From the IMG/VR virus record IMGVR_UViG_3300046804_000116, positions 1 to 31,449 of that record: a stretch of DNA of 31,449 nt; one strand, written 5' to 3'. Shown in pieces: positions 1-8,602 of the stretch. The translations under genes and the position numbers were made by a program. How positions within the stretch are numbered: position 1 is the stretch's first letter; the number at the start of each line of letters is the position of its first letter. The DNA is from a virus. Below the pieces are notes generated by a model. The model ran no database searches. It was not told the DNA's origin and worked only from the letters and a program-made list of their open reading frames with translations.

Positions 1-101
1 GACCCCCACCCCCCGAAACGGCTAGATGGGACCCACTCCACCCCATACACCCTATTCCGCACAAATAATCCCACACTTTTCCAAACTCCTGTATCATCAC
101 C

Positions 102-119
102 AAGCCGCAGTTGCGGTTT
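102..119 (+). terminator. Weak hairpin, possible first of two tandem terminators
   Basis: A 7-bp stem (one G-U pair) with an AGTT loop, centred on CCGC-AGTT-GCGG, is followed by a pyrimidine-rich run. It lacks a clean T tract, so it may only assist the stronger hairpin that follows 15 bases later. Confidence 0.35.
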
Positions 120-133
120 CTCCTCTCTGAGTT

Positions 134-165
134 AGGCCCCCCTAGGGGGGCCTCTTTTTCTTCAT
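134..165 (+). terminator. Rho-independent terminator
   Basis: A perfect 20-bp palindrome at 134-153 (AGGCCCCCCT and its reverse complement) is followed directly by CTTTTTCTTC. A GC-rich hairpin plus T tract is the classic intrinsic terminator. Because no gene lies between it and position 280, it presumably ends a transcript arriving from outside the window. Confidence 0.75.
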
Positions 166-225
166 GAGCGTAGTGAATGATGTTTTTAGGAAACACCCCC
201 CGGTAGGGAAGTTACACCTCCCCTA

Positions 226-253
226 TTGCAAAAAAATATTTCTGTGGTACATT
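226..253 (+). promoter_or_regulatory. Candidate sigma70-type promoter with extended -10
   Basis: TTGCAA at 226-231 and TACATT at 248-253 are separated by 16 bases. A TG dinucleotide at 245-246 sits one base before the -10 hexamer, as in extended -10 promoters. Each hexamer matches the consensus at 4 of 6 positions. Transcription would start near 260, about 20 bases before the small terminase start codon. It lies after a terminator and before the first gene of a long co-directional run, which supports the call, but the match is only moderate. Confidence 0.35.
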
Positions 254-279
254 TCAGGTTCCTTCTTTGAAGTGCCTTG

Positions 280-852
280 ATGGATAACTACATCACCCCT
301 GAAATCGACAGCGGACTGCCGCTACCCGCATCGGCCACTGAGGCCATGCCCGACCTTTCCCCACAAGAAGAGCTTGATATGCGAGTACGCACTATCAAGA
401 TGATCTCTGATTTGACTGGCAACCCCATCATTCCAGACGACGCTGACAAAGACGAAGCGCGTAAAGTTGCCCAAGTCATCCTCTCCGACCCCGCAAACAC
501 CCCCCAACTTGCCAAGTACAACAACCCAACCCTTGCATATCTCGCTGGGATGGTCGCGCAGCACGACACTTATATCGTGCAAGAGCTGGCCGAACTGAAA
601 AAGTACGTGGTAAATCAGCTCGTTGCCGAGTCCACAGACACTAACCCTAAAATAAGGCTTGCGGCATTACGCGCTATTGGTGAAGTTGATGGTGTAGACG
701 CCTTCAAAAAGCGTACAGAAGTCACTCACAAGGTGCAAACGCTCGAAGAAGTCGAAGAAGAGCTGCTCGAGAAGCTAGCCAAACTCGAAAAACGCACGAT
801 TGACGTGCAAGCGGTGGAGATCAAACGTGAAACTGACGCAAGAACAGATTGA
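280..852 (+). CDS. Putative terminase small subunit
   Basis: A 190-residue protein immediately upstream of, and overlapping by 26 bases, the terminase large subunit. That is the usual place of the small subunit, which recognises phage DNA for packaging. The sequence is mostly helical, with a central segment (DTNPKIRLAALRAIGEVDGV, about residues 121-140) resembling a small helical domain, and a charged Glu/Lys-rich C-terminal helix of the kind used for oligomerisation. I chose the ATG at 280 over the adjoining TTG at 277. The ribosome-binding site is weak. The assignment rests on position and general character, not on a diagnostic motif; another head-maturation protein is possible. Confidence 0.6.
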   Translation: MDNYITPEIDSGLPLPASATEAMPDLSPQEELDMRVRTIKMISDLTGNPIIPDDADKDEARKVAQVILSDPANTPQLAKYNNPTLAYLAGMVAQHDTYIVQELAELKKYVVNQLVAESTDTNPKIRLAALRAIGEVDGVDAFKKRTEVTHKVQTLEEVEEELLEKLAKLEKRTIDVQAVEIKRETDARTD

Positions 853-2344
853 TCGCCTCAAAAAGCTGCTTCCGTACGCTGCTGCGGACGAAAAACGGCG
901 CATTTTGGAGCTTTTAGACGAGTGGGACAGTAAAACAATCCAAGAAATTGGCAAAAACTCGCTACTTTCCTTCGTCGATCACGTCTATCCGGGGTACAAA
1001 GTTGGTCCGCACCATCGCCGTTTGGCTCGAATTTTTGAAGAAATTGCAGCTGGCAAGAAAAAACGAGTCATCGTTAATATTGCTCCACGACATGGTAAGT
1101 CTGAGCTCATTTCCTATCTTGCACCAGCGTGGTTCTTGGGTAAGTACCCTCAAAAGAAGGTCATTATGGCGTCTCACACTGCGGACTTGGCTGTTAATTT
1201 TGGCCGCCGCGTTCGTAACCTTGTGGGTTCAGAGGCGTATCGAGACATTTTTCCGCAAATAGAGCTGCAATCTGACTCAAAGTCAGCATCACGCTGGGGG
1301 ACGAACTTCAATGGTGAATACTTTGCAATTGGTGTTGGCGGTGCTCTTGCTGGTAGGGGTGCTGACCTGTTTATCATTGATGACCCACATTCAGAACAAG
1401 AGGCGAAAACTGGGCGACCCGATGTTTTTCTTCCTGCTTGGGAGTGGTTCCAGTCTGGCCCTATTCAGCGCCTTATGCCGGGTGGTGCAATTATTATCGT
1501 GATGACCAGATGGTCTAAATTGGACCTGACTGGTCAGATTATTCAGCAGATGGGACGTGAAGAAGGCGTCGATCAGTGGGAAGTGGTTGAGTTCCCAGCC
1601 ATCTTGAACGAGAAGCCTCTGTGGGGTGAGTTCTGGACGATTGAAGAATTGCTTGCTAAGAAGGCAGGCATGGATATTCGCTACTGGGAAGCCCAGTACA
1701 TGCAGAACCCCGTGTCTGAGGAAGGCGCTCTTATTAAGAGAGAGTGGTGGCAGATGTGGCCAGAGGATGACCCACCGCCATCGTGCGAGTTCATCATCAT
1801 GAGTCTGGACGCTGCACAAGAAGCCAACACACGAGCTGACTACAACGCGCTAACAACGTGGGGTGTGTTCAAGCACCACAAGACTGGGGCGTACAACATC
1901 ATCTTGCTCAACGCCGTCAAGAAACGCATGGAGTTTCCAGAACTCAAGAAGAAGGTGCTCGAGGAGTATCAGTACTGGGAGCCAGATGCGTTCGTGGTTG
2001 AGAAGAAGAGTAACGGTGCTGCTCTGTATCAAGAATTGAGACGCATGGGCGTGCCCGTGTCTGAGTTTACGCCGAGCAAGGGACAGGATAAGATTAGCAG
2101 GGTAAACGCAGTATCTGACTTATTTTCTTCTGGGATGGTGTGGGCCCCTGACAGGCGCTGGGCACACGAGGTCATCGAGGAGTGTAATGACTTCCCTGCT
2201 GGCCTGAACGATGACTTGGTGGACTCAACAACACAAGCACTACTGCGCTTCAGACAAGGCGGGTTCATTCGTCTGCCGACAGATGAGCCAGAAGATATTC
2301 AATGGTTTAAAAGTCACCGTGGTGAACGGTATTACACAGTGTAA
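827..2344 (+). CDS. Terminase large subunit (packaging ATPase/nuclease)
   Basis: A 505-residue motor that pumps DNA into the procapsid and cuts it. The ATPase domain shows a Walker A-type APRHGKSE (RHGKS at 88-92), a Walker B FIIDD (182-186) and a coupling motif MTRW (about 226-229). The C-terminal RNase H-like nuclease domain shows acidic residues in SLDAA (Asp328), VVEKKSNG (Glu392) and NDDLVDS (462-466). Length is normal for the family. I chose the GTG at 827 because GGAG at 815-818 lies at proper spacing; an upstream TTG at 800 is in frame but lacks such a site. It overlaps the small subunit gene, suggesting coupled translation. Confidence 0.95.
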   Translation: MKLTQEQIDRLKKLLPYAAADEKRRILELLDEWDSKTIQEIGKNSLLSFVDHVYPGYKVGPHHRRLARIFEEIAAGKKKRVIVNIAPRHGKSELISYLAPAWFLGKYPQKKVIMASHTADLAVNFGRRVRNLVGSEAYRDIFPQIELQSDSKSASRWGTNFNGEYFAIGVGGALAGRGADLFIIDDPHSEQEAKTGRPDVFLPAWEWFQSGPIQRLMPGGAIIIVMTRWSKLDLTGQIIQQMGREEGVDQWEVVEFPAILNEKPLWGEFWTIEELLAKKAGMDIRYWEAQYMQNPVSEEGALIKREWWQMWPEDDPPPSCEFIIMSLDAAQEANTRADYNALTTWGVFKHHKTGAYNIILLNAVKKRMEFPELKKKVLEEYQYWEPDAFVVEKKSNGAALYQELRRMGVPVSEFTPSKGQDKISRVNAVSDLFSSGMVWAPDRRWAHEVIEECNDFPAGLNDDLVDSTTQALLRFRQGGFIRLPTDEPEDIQWFKSHRGERYYTV

Positions 2345-2353
2345 GGACACGAC

Positions 2354-4843
2354 ATGGAAAAAGGTTTATACGCAGCACCTCAAGGTTTAAGTCAGCTTGC
2401 TGAAATGGAACCAGAAGGTATAGAAATTGAGATCGAGGACCCCGAAGCGGTAAGTATCTCAGGCCCCGGGTTTGAAGTTGATATCGGCAAGGAAGAAGAT
2501 GACTTCAACGAGAACCTCGCTGAACAACTCGATGACTCTGCGCTGGCGCAGCTAGCGGGAGATTTGATCGGTGACTTTGACAAGGACGTGTCTGACCGCA
2601 AGGACTGGATACAAGCATACATCGACGGGCTGAAGTTGTTGGGCCTGAAGTATGAGGAGCGTACAGAGCCTTGGCAGGGGGCTTGTGGCGTGTTTCACCC
2701 CATGTTGACTGAGTCAGTTGTGCGGTTCCAGTCAGAGTCAATGATGGAGACGTTCCCAGCGATGGGGCCTGTCAAGACTCAGATCATTGGAGCCATCGAC
2801 AAGCTGCGTGAAGAGGCAGCCGCGCGCGTGCGCGAGGACATGAACTATCAGCTCACCGAGGTGATGACTGAGTATCGCAACGAGCACGAGAAGATGTTGT
2901 GGGCTCTGCCACTCGCAGGTAGCGCGTTCAAGAAGGTGTACTACGACCCAAGCGAAGGTCGTCAGGTCTCGATGTTCATCCCCGCCGAGGACATTGTCGT
3001 GCCATACGGTGCGTCTAATTTAGAGAAGGCCGAGCGTATTACTCATGTGATGCGCAAGACCGAGAACGAGGTCTTGAAGTTGATGGAGGCTGGGTTCTAC
3101 AGTGATGTAGAGTTGGGTGACCCAGTCCATGACTTGGACGACATCGAGAAGCAGAAGGCGGAAGAAGGTGGCATGAGCGCCATACAAGATGACCGCTATC
3201 GCATACTTGAGATGCATGTGAACTTGGACCTGCCCGGGTTTGAGCATACAAACAAGAAGGGCGAGCAGACTGGCATTGCGTTACCATACGTTGTGACAAT
3301 CGAGAAGGGCACCAGCACTATTCTCGCCATCCGTAGGAATTGGTATGAAGAAGACAAATTACACACAAAGCGTCAACACTTCGTCCACTATCAGTACGTG
3401 CCCGGATTCGGGTTCTACGGCTACGGACTTATCCACCTCATCGGCGGATATACCAAATCAGCCACGATGCTTATCCGTCAACTGGTGGACGCGGGAACTC
3501 TATCTAATCTCCCCGGCGGTCTTAAATCACGGGGGCTTCGCGTTAAAGGTGATGACACGCCGATTGCACCGGGAGAATTCAGGGACGTAGACGTCCCATC
3601 GGGTTCTATCCGCGACAACATTCTCCCACTGCCATACAAAGAGCCATCACAGGTTCTGTTCACGCTGTTCAATCAGATCGTGTCAGAAGGCCGCGCGTTC
3701 GCTTCGGCAGGCGATTTGAATGTGAGCGACATGAGCGCACAAGCTCCTGTTGGTACAACTCTGGCGTTGTTGGAACGTACATTGAAAGTGATGTCTGCTG
3801 TACAAGCACGCTTGCACTTTGCAATGAAGCAGGAATTCAAACTGCTCAAGGCCATCATCGCTGACTACTGTCCAGAAGAATACAGCTACGACCCAGTTGA
3901 TGGTAACCGTCAAGTGCGCAAGAGCGACTACGACATGGTGGACGTGATCCCCGTGTCTGATCCCAACGCTGCGACTATGGCGCAGAAGATCGTTACATAT
4001 CAAGCGGTTCTTCAGTTGGCTCAGACTGCACCTCAGTTGTATGACCTGCCCTTGTTGCATCGTCAGATGATTGAAGTGTTGGGTATCAAGAATGCTGCCA
4101 AGCTTGTACCGATTGAAGATGATGCTGAACCCATCGACCCTGTGCAAGAGAACCAGAATGTCTTGACTGGCAAACCTGTGAAGGCGTTTGTTGAGCAGAA
4201 CCACCAAGCACACATTGCTGTGCATATGGCCGCGATACAGAACCCCAAGATTCAGCAAATGATGCAGATGAACCCCAACGCGCAGGCGATCATGTCTGCT
4301 GCAATGGCTCACATCAACGAGCACGTTGCGTTCCAGATGCGTCTTGAGATTGAACAGATGATGGGCACACCACTGCCACCGATGGAAGACAAGAACACTC
4401 CAGAAGGTCAGAAGCGTCGCATCCCACCAGAGCAAGCAGATCAGATCGCAATGATGGCAGCACAAGCGTCACAACAGTTGCTCCAACGCGACCAGCAGCA
4501 AGCTGCTCAACAGCAAGCTCAACAACAGATGCAAGACCCTGTGGTTCAAATGCAGATGCAAGAGTTGCAGTTGCGTCAACAAGAGTTGCAGCTCAAGGCA
4601 CAGAAGCAGCAGATCGAGGCAGCAGAAAAAGCCGACCGCATCCGTGTGGAAGAAGAGCGTATCGCTGCACAGAAAGAAATCGCTGCTATGCAAGTCAGCG
4701 CAACCGCAGCTGCGGCCAAGGACAAGCTGGCCAAGCAGATGGAGTTGGAGGGCGTCAAGATTGGAGTTGATGCAGCCAAACATCGTGCGCAGATGGCACA
4801 GCAGCGCAATCAGAAACAACAACCCAAAAAGGAGAATAAGTGA
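2354..4843 (+). CDS. Portal protein
   Basis: An 829-residue protein directly after the large terminase, the standard portal position. The portal dodecamer is the DNA gate at the capsid vertex. Features seen: an acidic N-terminus, a portal-type core (WQGACGVFHPMLTESVVRFQ, about residues 103-122, a signature of P22-type portals), and a long C-terminal part (about 640-829) rich in Gln, Met, Ala and Lys that should form extended helices. P22 portal also has a long C-terminal helical barrel inside the capsid, so this tail may form a comparable barrel. AAGGA lies at good spacing before the ATG. The stop overlaps the next start in GTGA. Confidence 0.9.
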   Translation: MEKGLYAAPQGLSQLAEMEPEGIEIEIEDPEAVSISGPGFEVDIGKEEDDFNENLAEQLDDSALAQLAGDLIGDFDKDVSDRKDWIQAYIDGLKLLGLKYEERTEPWQGACGVFHPMLTESVVRFQSESMMETFPAMGPVKTQIIGAIDKLREEAAARVREDMNYQLTEVMTEYRNEHEKMLWALPLAGSAFKKVYYDPSEGRQVSMFIPAEDIVVPYGASNLEKAERITHVMRKTENEVLKLMEAGFYSDVELGDPVHDLDDIEKQKAEEGGMSAIQDDRYRILEMHVNLDLPGFEHTNKKGEQTGIALPYVVTIEKGTSTILAIRRNWYEEDKLHTKRQHFVHYQYVPGFGFYGYGLIHLIGGYTKSATMLIRQLVDAGTLSNLPGGLKSRGLRVKGDDTPIAPGEFRDVDVPSGSIRDNILPLPYKEPSQVLFTLFNQIVSEGRAFASAGDLNVSDMSAQAPVGTTLALLERTLKVMSAVQARLHFAMKQEFKLLKAIIADYCPEEYSYDPVDGNRQVRKSDYDMVDVIPVSDPNAATMAQKIVTYQAVLQLAQTAPQLYDLPLLHRQMIEVLGIKNAAKLVPIEDDAEPIDPVQENQNVLTGKPVKAFVEQNHQAHIAVHMAAIQNPKIQQMMQMNPNAQAIMSAAMAHINEHVAFQMRLEIEQMMGTPLPPMEDKNTPEGQKRRIPPEQADQIAMMAAQASQQLLQRDQQQAAQQQAQQQMQDPVVQMQMQELQLRQQELQLKAQKQQIEAAEKADRIRVEEERIAAQKEIAAMQVSATAAAAKDKLAKQMELEGVKIGVDAAKHRAQMAQQRNQKQQPKKENK

Positions 4844-5034
4844 GCGATGAAATCCGTGTGCTAGCACACGTGCAAAAGGAAATTCAGAAGACACGGCTTG
4901 AGCAGCAGGAGTTCCTTGCTACCGACCGTGCTTCTTCTTACGAAGAGTACAAAAAGGTCTGTGGGGTAATCCGGGGTCTTAACCTCGCAGATCAAATCAT
5001 TAACGACCTCGTGCAACGATTGGAAAAAGAATGA
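4840..5034 (+). CDS. Small helical protein of unknown function
   Basis: A 64-residue acidic-to-neutral protein, predicted mostly helical (VQKEIQKTRLEQQEF, then a Leu-rich C-terminal helix). It begins with GTG at 4840, overlapping the portal stop (GTGA), with GGAG at 4831-4834 as ribosome-binding site, and ends in an ATGA overlap with the GroES-like gene. Small helical genes at this position are common in phages of this layout, but I cannot name a function. Tight coupling on both sides indicates a real gene made together with the portal. Confidence 0.75.
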   Translation: MSDEIRVLAHVQKEIQKTRLEQQEFLATDRASSYEEYKKVCGVIRGLNLADQIINDLVQRLEKE

Positions 5035-5441
5035 GTGAATTCGACGTGTCCGCTGTGGACTTATCAGGCGTGCTGAATAAGAGCGCCGAAGAGAAGGCGA
5101 AACAACTGCCTGACCCTAAAACATTTCACTTGCTCTGTGTCGTCCCCGAGGCGATGGAAGAGTACGCTGACAGTGAAATCGGGATTGTGAAGTCCGCTGG
5201 CGACATCTGGCGTGAAGAGATGCTCACCCCCGTGCTATTCGTAGTCAAGGTGGGCCCCGATGCCTATAAAGACGCTACCCGCTTCCCAAGTGGGCCTAGC
5301 TGCAAGGAAGGTGATTTCATCATCGTCCGACCCAATTCAGGCACCCGCCTGAAGATTCATGGCCGTGAATTCCGCATCATCAACGATGACTCGGTTGAAG
5401 CAGTCGTGGAAGACCCCCGTGGTATCACACGTGCATCGTAA
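5031..5441 (+). CDS. GroES-like co-chaperonin (Cpn10 fold)
   Basis: A 136-residue protein whose C-terminal two-thirds reads as a Cpn10 beta-barrel: a VLFVVKVGPDAY strand pair, then SGPSCKEGDFIIVRPNSG (the GroES 'kvGD.Vif..g.G' core) and EFRIINDDSVEAVVEDP at the end. Bacterial GroES is about 97 residues; the extra 35-40 residues are N-terminal. In T4 and related phages a phage co-chaperonin replaces GroES so that GroEL can fold the major capsid protein. Its place between portal and scaffold genes fits capsid folding here. Starts in an ATGA overlap. A highly diverged mobile loop is expected and I cannot judge GroEL binding. Confidence 0.75.
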   Translation: MSEFDVSAVDLSGVLNKSAEEKAKQLPDPKTFHLLCVVPEAMEEYADSEIGIVKSAGDIWREEMLTPVLFVVKVGPDAYKDATRFPSGPSCKEGDFIIVRPNSGTRLKIHGREFRIINDDSVEAVVEDPRGITRAS

Positions 5442-5451
5442 GGAGTAAAAC

Positions 5452-6459
5452 ATGCCGGATATTAAAGACGAATTTGAGTTTCCTGACGAAAAGGAAGCTA
5501 AGGGTAAACCCGAAGATGATAATCAACTTGATATTGAGATTGAGGACGATACGCCGCCGGACGAACACGCTGGCAAACCTCCTATCAGAAAGCGTATCAA
5601 AGAAGTTACCGACGAAGAACTAGACAACTACAGCAAGCAGGCTGAGCGTCGCATCAAGAAGTTCAGCAAGGGCTACCACGACGAGCGTCGTGCCAAGGAG
5701 CAGGCTGAGCGTGAACGCGAGGCGGCTGAAGCCTACGCTAAACAAATTCTTGACGAAAACAGACGTCTCAAGGAGCAGCTGTCGTCTGGCAGTAAGGTGT
5801 TGATCGAGACTTCCAAGTCTGCGGCTGAAGCTGAATTGAGCGCAGCCAAAGAGCGCTACAAGAAGGCATACGAGGCTGCTGACTCGGACGCCATCGTTGA
5901 GGCACAGGAAGAGATTGCCAAGGCTACCGTCAAGCTCGAACGTGCTGACACGATGAAACCCATCGAGCACAAAGAGGAAGAATGGGACACCCGCGCTAGA
6001 CCTGAACCTGCCAAGCCGCCCGTACCCCGCCGCACGCAAGCGTGGCTAGAAGCCAACAATGATTGGTTCGGGTCGGACGAAGAAATGACAATGGCTGCGA
6101 TGGGGCTTGACAAGAAGCTCCAAAAGGAGTATGGTGCGGAATATGTAGGTTCAAAGGAATACTTTGAAACTATTGATCGTACAATGCGCAAACGATTTCC
6201 TGAGTTCTTCGAAGACGAGGATTCTCAGAGCCACGAGGACGACGAGCCGCCTCCAAAGAAAAGAGCTGAACCGGCAGATGAGGATTATGAACCTCCACGC
6301 CGTGCATCAAAACCCGCTTCGGTGGTAGCCCCGGCTTCCCGTAGCACCCCGCCTAATCGTGTTCGATTAAAGGCATCCGAAGCTGCGATTGCTCGCAGAC
6401 TTGGGGTTCCGATAGAACTGTACGCGAAACAGGTTGCACAACTTAAACGAGGTGAATAA
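5452..6459 (+). CDS. Putative capsid scaffolding protein
   Basis: A 335-residue, highly charged protein. It has an acidic N-terminus, a long heptad-like Glu/Lys/Arg/Ala coiled coil (about residues 60-165), a middle segment (TQAWLEANNDWFGSD, about 195-209) and a C-terminal basic/amphipathic end (VRLKASEAAIARRLGVPIEL). Scaffold proteins are typically elongated, charged coiled coils with a small C-terminal capsid-binding helix, and they sit between portal and capsid genes as here. The start follows AGGAG closely, and the stop codon of the upstream gene is fused to the ribosome-binding site (TAAGGAG). No protease is seen nearby, so scaffold would probably leave intact, as in P22. Confidence 0.75.
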   Translation: MPDIKDEFEFPDEKEAKGKPEDDNQLDIEIEDDTPPDEHAGKPPIRKRIKEVTDEELDNYSKQAERRIKKFSKGYHDERRAKEQAEREREAAEAYAKQILDENRRLKEQLSSGSKVLIETSKSAAEAELSAAKERYKKAYEAADSDAIVEAQEEIAKATVKLERADTMKPIEHKEEEWDTRARPEPAKPPVPRRTQAWLEANNDWFGSDEEMTMAAMGLDKKLQKEYGAEYVGSKEYFETIDRTMRKRFPEFFEDEDSQSHEDDEPPPKKRAEPADEDYEPPRRASKPASVVAPASRSTPPNRVRLKASEAAIARRLGVPIELYAKQVAQLKRGE

Positions 6460-6461
6460 AA

Positions 6462-6920
6462 ATGGCTGAAACTCAAAACCGTCTAGATCGTGAACTGAGT
6501 TCGCGCCAGAAGACCCAGATGCGTCCCCAAGCTTGGAGACCACCTGAGTTGTTACCTAGTCCTGATCCACGTCCCGGATGGCAACATCGCTGGGTTCGTA
6601 CCTCGACTATGGGCACAGCTGATCCGTCTAACATCTCCAGCAAGTTGCGTGAAGGATTTGAGCCCTGCAAAGCAGAGGACTATCCCGAACTTATGTTGCA
6701 CGCCTCCACTGAAGGTCGTTTCAAAGGAAACATCGAAGTGGGTGGACTGTTACTTTGTCGCATTCCAGAAGAGTTTCTGAAGCAGAAGGCTGAGTACTAT
6801 GCCAATCAGAACCGCGCTCAGATGGAATCGGTGGATAACAATTTTCTTCGTCAAAGTGACGCCCGGATGCCTCTGTTCGCAGAGAAGTCCAGCAAAGTGT
6901 CCTTTGGTTCTGGTTCTTAA
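6462..6920 (+). CDS. Conserved-looking head-module protein of unknown function
   Basis: A 152-residue protein between scaffold and capsid genes. It is rich in Arg, Pro and Trp in the first third (QAWRPPELLPSPDPRPGW, about residues 23-40) and ends in a helical and then Ser/Gly-rich tail. I recognise the general pattern from aquatic phage genomes but cannot give a function. Position suggests a minor head or head-completion role. The ATG at 6462 follows the scaffold stop after two bases; translation is probably coupled. Confidence 0.6.
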   Translation: MAETQNRLDRELSSRQKTQMRPQAWRPPELLPSPDPRPGWQHRWVRTSTMGTADPSNISSKLREGFEPCKAEDYPELMLHASTEGRFKGNIEVGGLLLCRIPEEFLKQKAEYYANQNRAQMESVDNNFLRQSDARMPLFAEKSSKVSFGSGS

Positions 6921-6937
6921 ATTTTTTGGAGTCTTAA

Positions 6938-7534
6938 ATGGCATTTCCTACCGTTTCGGCCCCTTATGGTCTCGAAGCCGTCAATTCGCTTGACGGTAAG
7001 CCATATGCTGGGCAAACTCGCCTGATTCCCGTTGCTGCTGGTTTCGGCACCGCCATTTTCAATGGTGATACCGTTCAGATTGACAGCACCGGTTATCTGA
7101 TTAAATCAACCTCTACTAACGCTGGCACCATTGTTGGTGTGTGCACAGGTGGTCAGTATGTGAACTCGAATGGTCAAACCGTTCAAGGTCAATACATCCC
7201 CGCATTGGCTTCTACAAGCGCTAACCCCGCTTATGCCTATGTGATCGACGACCAGCAAGCTTTGTTCAAAGTGGCTGTCGTGACTAGCGGCACTACTATG
7301 GGCACCGCAAGCCGCGCTGACGTTGGCTCTAACGTTCCCTTGGTGTTGAACGCTGGTTCTACCACTACTGGCAACTCTGCTTTTGCAGTGACATTGACCG
7401 GTGCTGGCACTACCGCCACCATCCCATTGCGCGTTATCGACGTTGTTGAACAAACTGCCTCTGCTCCCGGTGTTTACACCGAGTTGTTGGTGAAGATCAA
7501 CGCCCACCAATACAACAACACTACTGGTGTTTAA
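6938..7534 (+). CDS. Putative capsid decoration or minor head protein
   Basis: A 198-residue, Thr/Ala/Gly/Val-rich, beta-type protein starting AFPTVSAPYGLEAVNSLDGK, with alternating hydrophobic strands and no membrane segment. It directly precedes the major capsid gene. Short beta-rich proteins at this place often bind the outer capsid, but nothing in the sequence proves it. Codon use looks like that of the capsid gene, in keeping with high expression. The stop codon is fused with the capsid gene's ribosome-binding site (TAAGGAG). Confidence 0.55.
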   Translation: MAFPTVSAPYGLEAVNSLDGKPYAGQTRLIPVAAGFGTAIFNGDTVQIDSTGYLIKSTSTNAGTIVGVCTGGQYVNSNGQTVQGQYIPALASTSANPAYAYVIDDQQALFKVAVVTSGTTMGTASRADVGSNVPLVLNAGSTTTGNSAFAVTLTGAGTTATIPLRVIDVVEQTASAPGVYTELLVKINAHQYNNTTGV

Positions 7535-7544
7535 GGAGTAAAAC

Positions 7545-8477
7545 ATGGCTATTTCACGCGCACAGTTACTTAAAGAACTGCTCCCCGGCTTGAACGCTTT
7601 GTTCGGCATGGAATACGCTCGCTACGGCGAAGAGCACAAAGAAATCTACGAAACAGAAACTTCTGAGCGTAGCTTCGAAGAAGAAACCAAACTGTCTGGT
7701 TTCTCTGCTGCTCCAGTCAAGAACGAAGGTTCAGCGATCCAGTATGACAATGCACAAGAAGCATGGTCCACCCGCTATAACCACGAAACCATCGCCTTGG
7801 GTTTCTCAATCACTGAAGAAGCGATTGAAGATAACTTGTACGACAGCTTGTCTGCTCGTTACACCAAGTCTTTGGCCCGTGCTATGGCTTACACCAAACA
7901 AGTTAAAGCTGCTGCCGTTTTGAACAACGGCTTCAACGGTGGCTACTTGGGCGGTGACGGTGTGTCATTGTTCGGCTACAACAGCTCGAACACCTTGGTT
8001 AACCACCCCTTGGTTTCTGGTGGCACTAACAGCAACACTCCCTCAACTCAAGTTGACCTGAACGAGACTTCTTTGGAAGCCGCCGTGATTCAGATCGCTG
8101 GTTGGACTGACGAACGTGGTCTGTTGATCGCTGCTAAACCCAAGAAGTTGGTGATCCCACCAGCATTGATGTTCACTGCCAAGCGTTTGTTGGACACCGA
8201 ACTCCGCGTGTCTACCGCTGACAACGACATCAACGCAATCAAGCAGATGGGCGCAATCCCTGAAGGCTACACTGTCAACCACTTCTTGACAGACAGCAAC
8301 GCTTGGTTCTTGACAACCGACGTGCCTAACGGCATGAAGCACTTCGTGCGTACCCCCTTGCAAAACAGCATGGACGGTGACTTTGACACCGGCAACGTGC
8401 GTTACAAGGCTCGTGAGCGTTACAGCTTCGGCTGGTCTGACCCTCTGGGTATCTGGGGTTCTTCAGGTTCTGCCTGA
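7545..8477 (+). CDS. Major capsid protein (HK97-type fold)
   Basis: A 310-residue protein at the expected place after scaffold. Segments typical of Mu gpT-like/HK97-fold coats are visible: an N-terminal arm (AISRAQLLKELLPGLNALFG), a loop with YETETSERSFEEE, then GFSITEEAIEDNLYDSLSAR (about residues 86-105), and a late PPALMFTAKRLL segment (about 206-217) followed by a C-terminal beta region ending SFGWSDPLGIWGSSG. A strong terminator directly follows, as is common after a highly expressed coat gene. Ribosome-binding site AGGAG is optimal. An alternative structural role is unlikely given context. Confidence 0.88.
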   Translation: MAISRAQLLKELLPGLNALFGMEYARYGEEHKEIYETETSERSFEEETKLSGFSAAPVKNEGSAIQYDNAQEAWSTRYNHETIALGFSITEEAIEDNLYDSLSARYTKSLARAMAYTKQVKAAAVLNNGFNGGYLGGDGVSLFGYNSSNTLVNHPLVSGGTNSNTPSTQVDLNETSLEAAVIQIAGWTDERGLLIAAKPKKLVIPPALMFTAKRLLDTELRVSTADNDINAIKQMGAIPEGYTVNHFLTDSNAWFLTTDVPNGMKHFVRTPLQNSMDGDFDTGNVRYKARERYSFGWSDPLGIWGSSGSA

Positions 8478-8485
8478 TAAATCCG

Positions 8486-8515
8486 AAGGGGGCCTTGTGC
8501 CCCCTTTTCTTTTGT
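8486..8515 (+). terminator. Rho-independent terminator after the capsid gene
   Basis: AAGGGGGC at 8486-8493 pairs perfectly with GCCCCCTT at 8499-8506 around a 5-base loop, followed by TTCTTTTGTT. It begins nine bases after the capsid stop codon and should end or reduce transcription, so that genes downstream are made less than the coat protein. Confidence 0.85.
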
Positions 8516-8523
8516 TGTATATT
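8495..8523 (+). promoter_or_regulatory. Weak candidate promoter overlapping the terminator
   Basis: TTGTGC (8495-8500, in the terminator loop and right arm) and TATATT (8518-8523) are 17 bases apart. The -10 is good (5 of 6) but the -35 is poor. It could restart transcription for the genes from 8614 on. The chance of a random match is high in this T-rich stretch. Confidence 0.22.
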
Positions 8524-8571
8524 CAACCCATCCCGGGGTCCCCGGTGTATCTGACTAGTCCCGGCTAGACG

Positions 8572-8602
8572 ACATGCAGACAGATGCACCTAACTTGCAT
8601 GT
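8572..8602 (+). promoter_or_regulatory. Inverted repeat just upstream of a ribosome-binding site
   Basis: ACATGCA (8572-8578) and TGCATGT (8596-8602) form a 7-bp stem with a 17-base loop, touching the AAGGA used for the ATG at 8614. It could be an mRNA structure tuning translation or a protein-binding site. No further support is seen. Confidence 0.25.

Larger units (their letters stand above)
1..279. other. Non-coding leader upstream of the packaging genes
   Basis: No credible gene is seen here. The stretch holds a 7-bp hairpin at 102-119, a perfect palindrome followed by a T-rich tract at 134-160 (terminator), and a candidate extended -10 promoter just before the small terminase gene. A short TAGGG/CCCTA inverted repeat lies at 204-225. 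The first 100 bases are C-rich and show nothing I can assign. The layout fits the end of an upstream transcription unit followed by the start of the late (virion) operon. Confidence 0.6.

Noticed and set aside
204-225. TAGGG/CCCTA inverted repeat as an operator
   Set aside because: Only five matched bases with a 12-base gap; too short to support a call.
3683-4465. 260-codon open frame on the minus strand
   Set aside because: Lies wholly inside the portal gene; its His/Leu/Cys-rich reading is the shadow of Gln/Lys-rich codons. No ribosome-binding site or neighbours on that strand.
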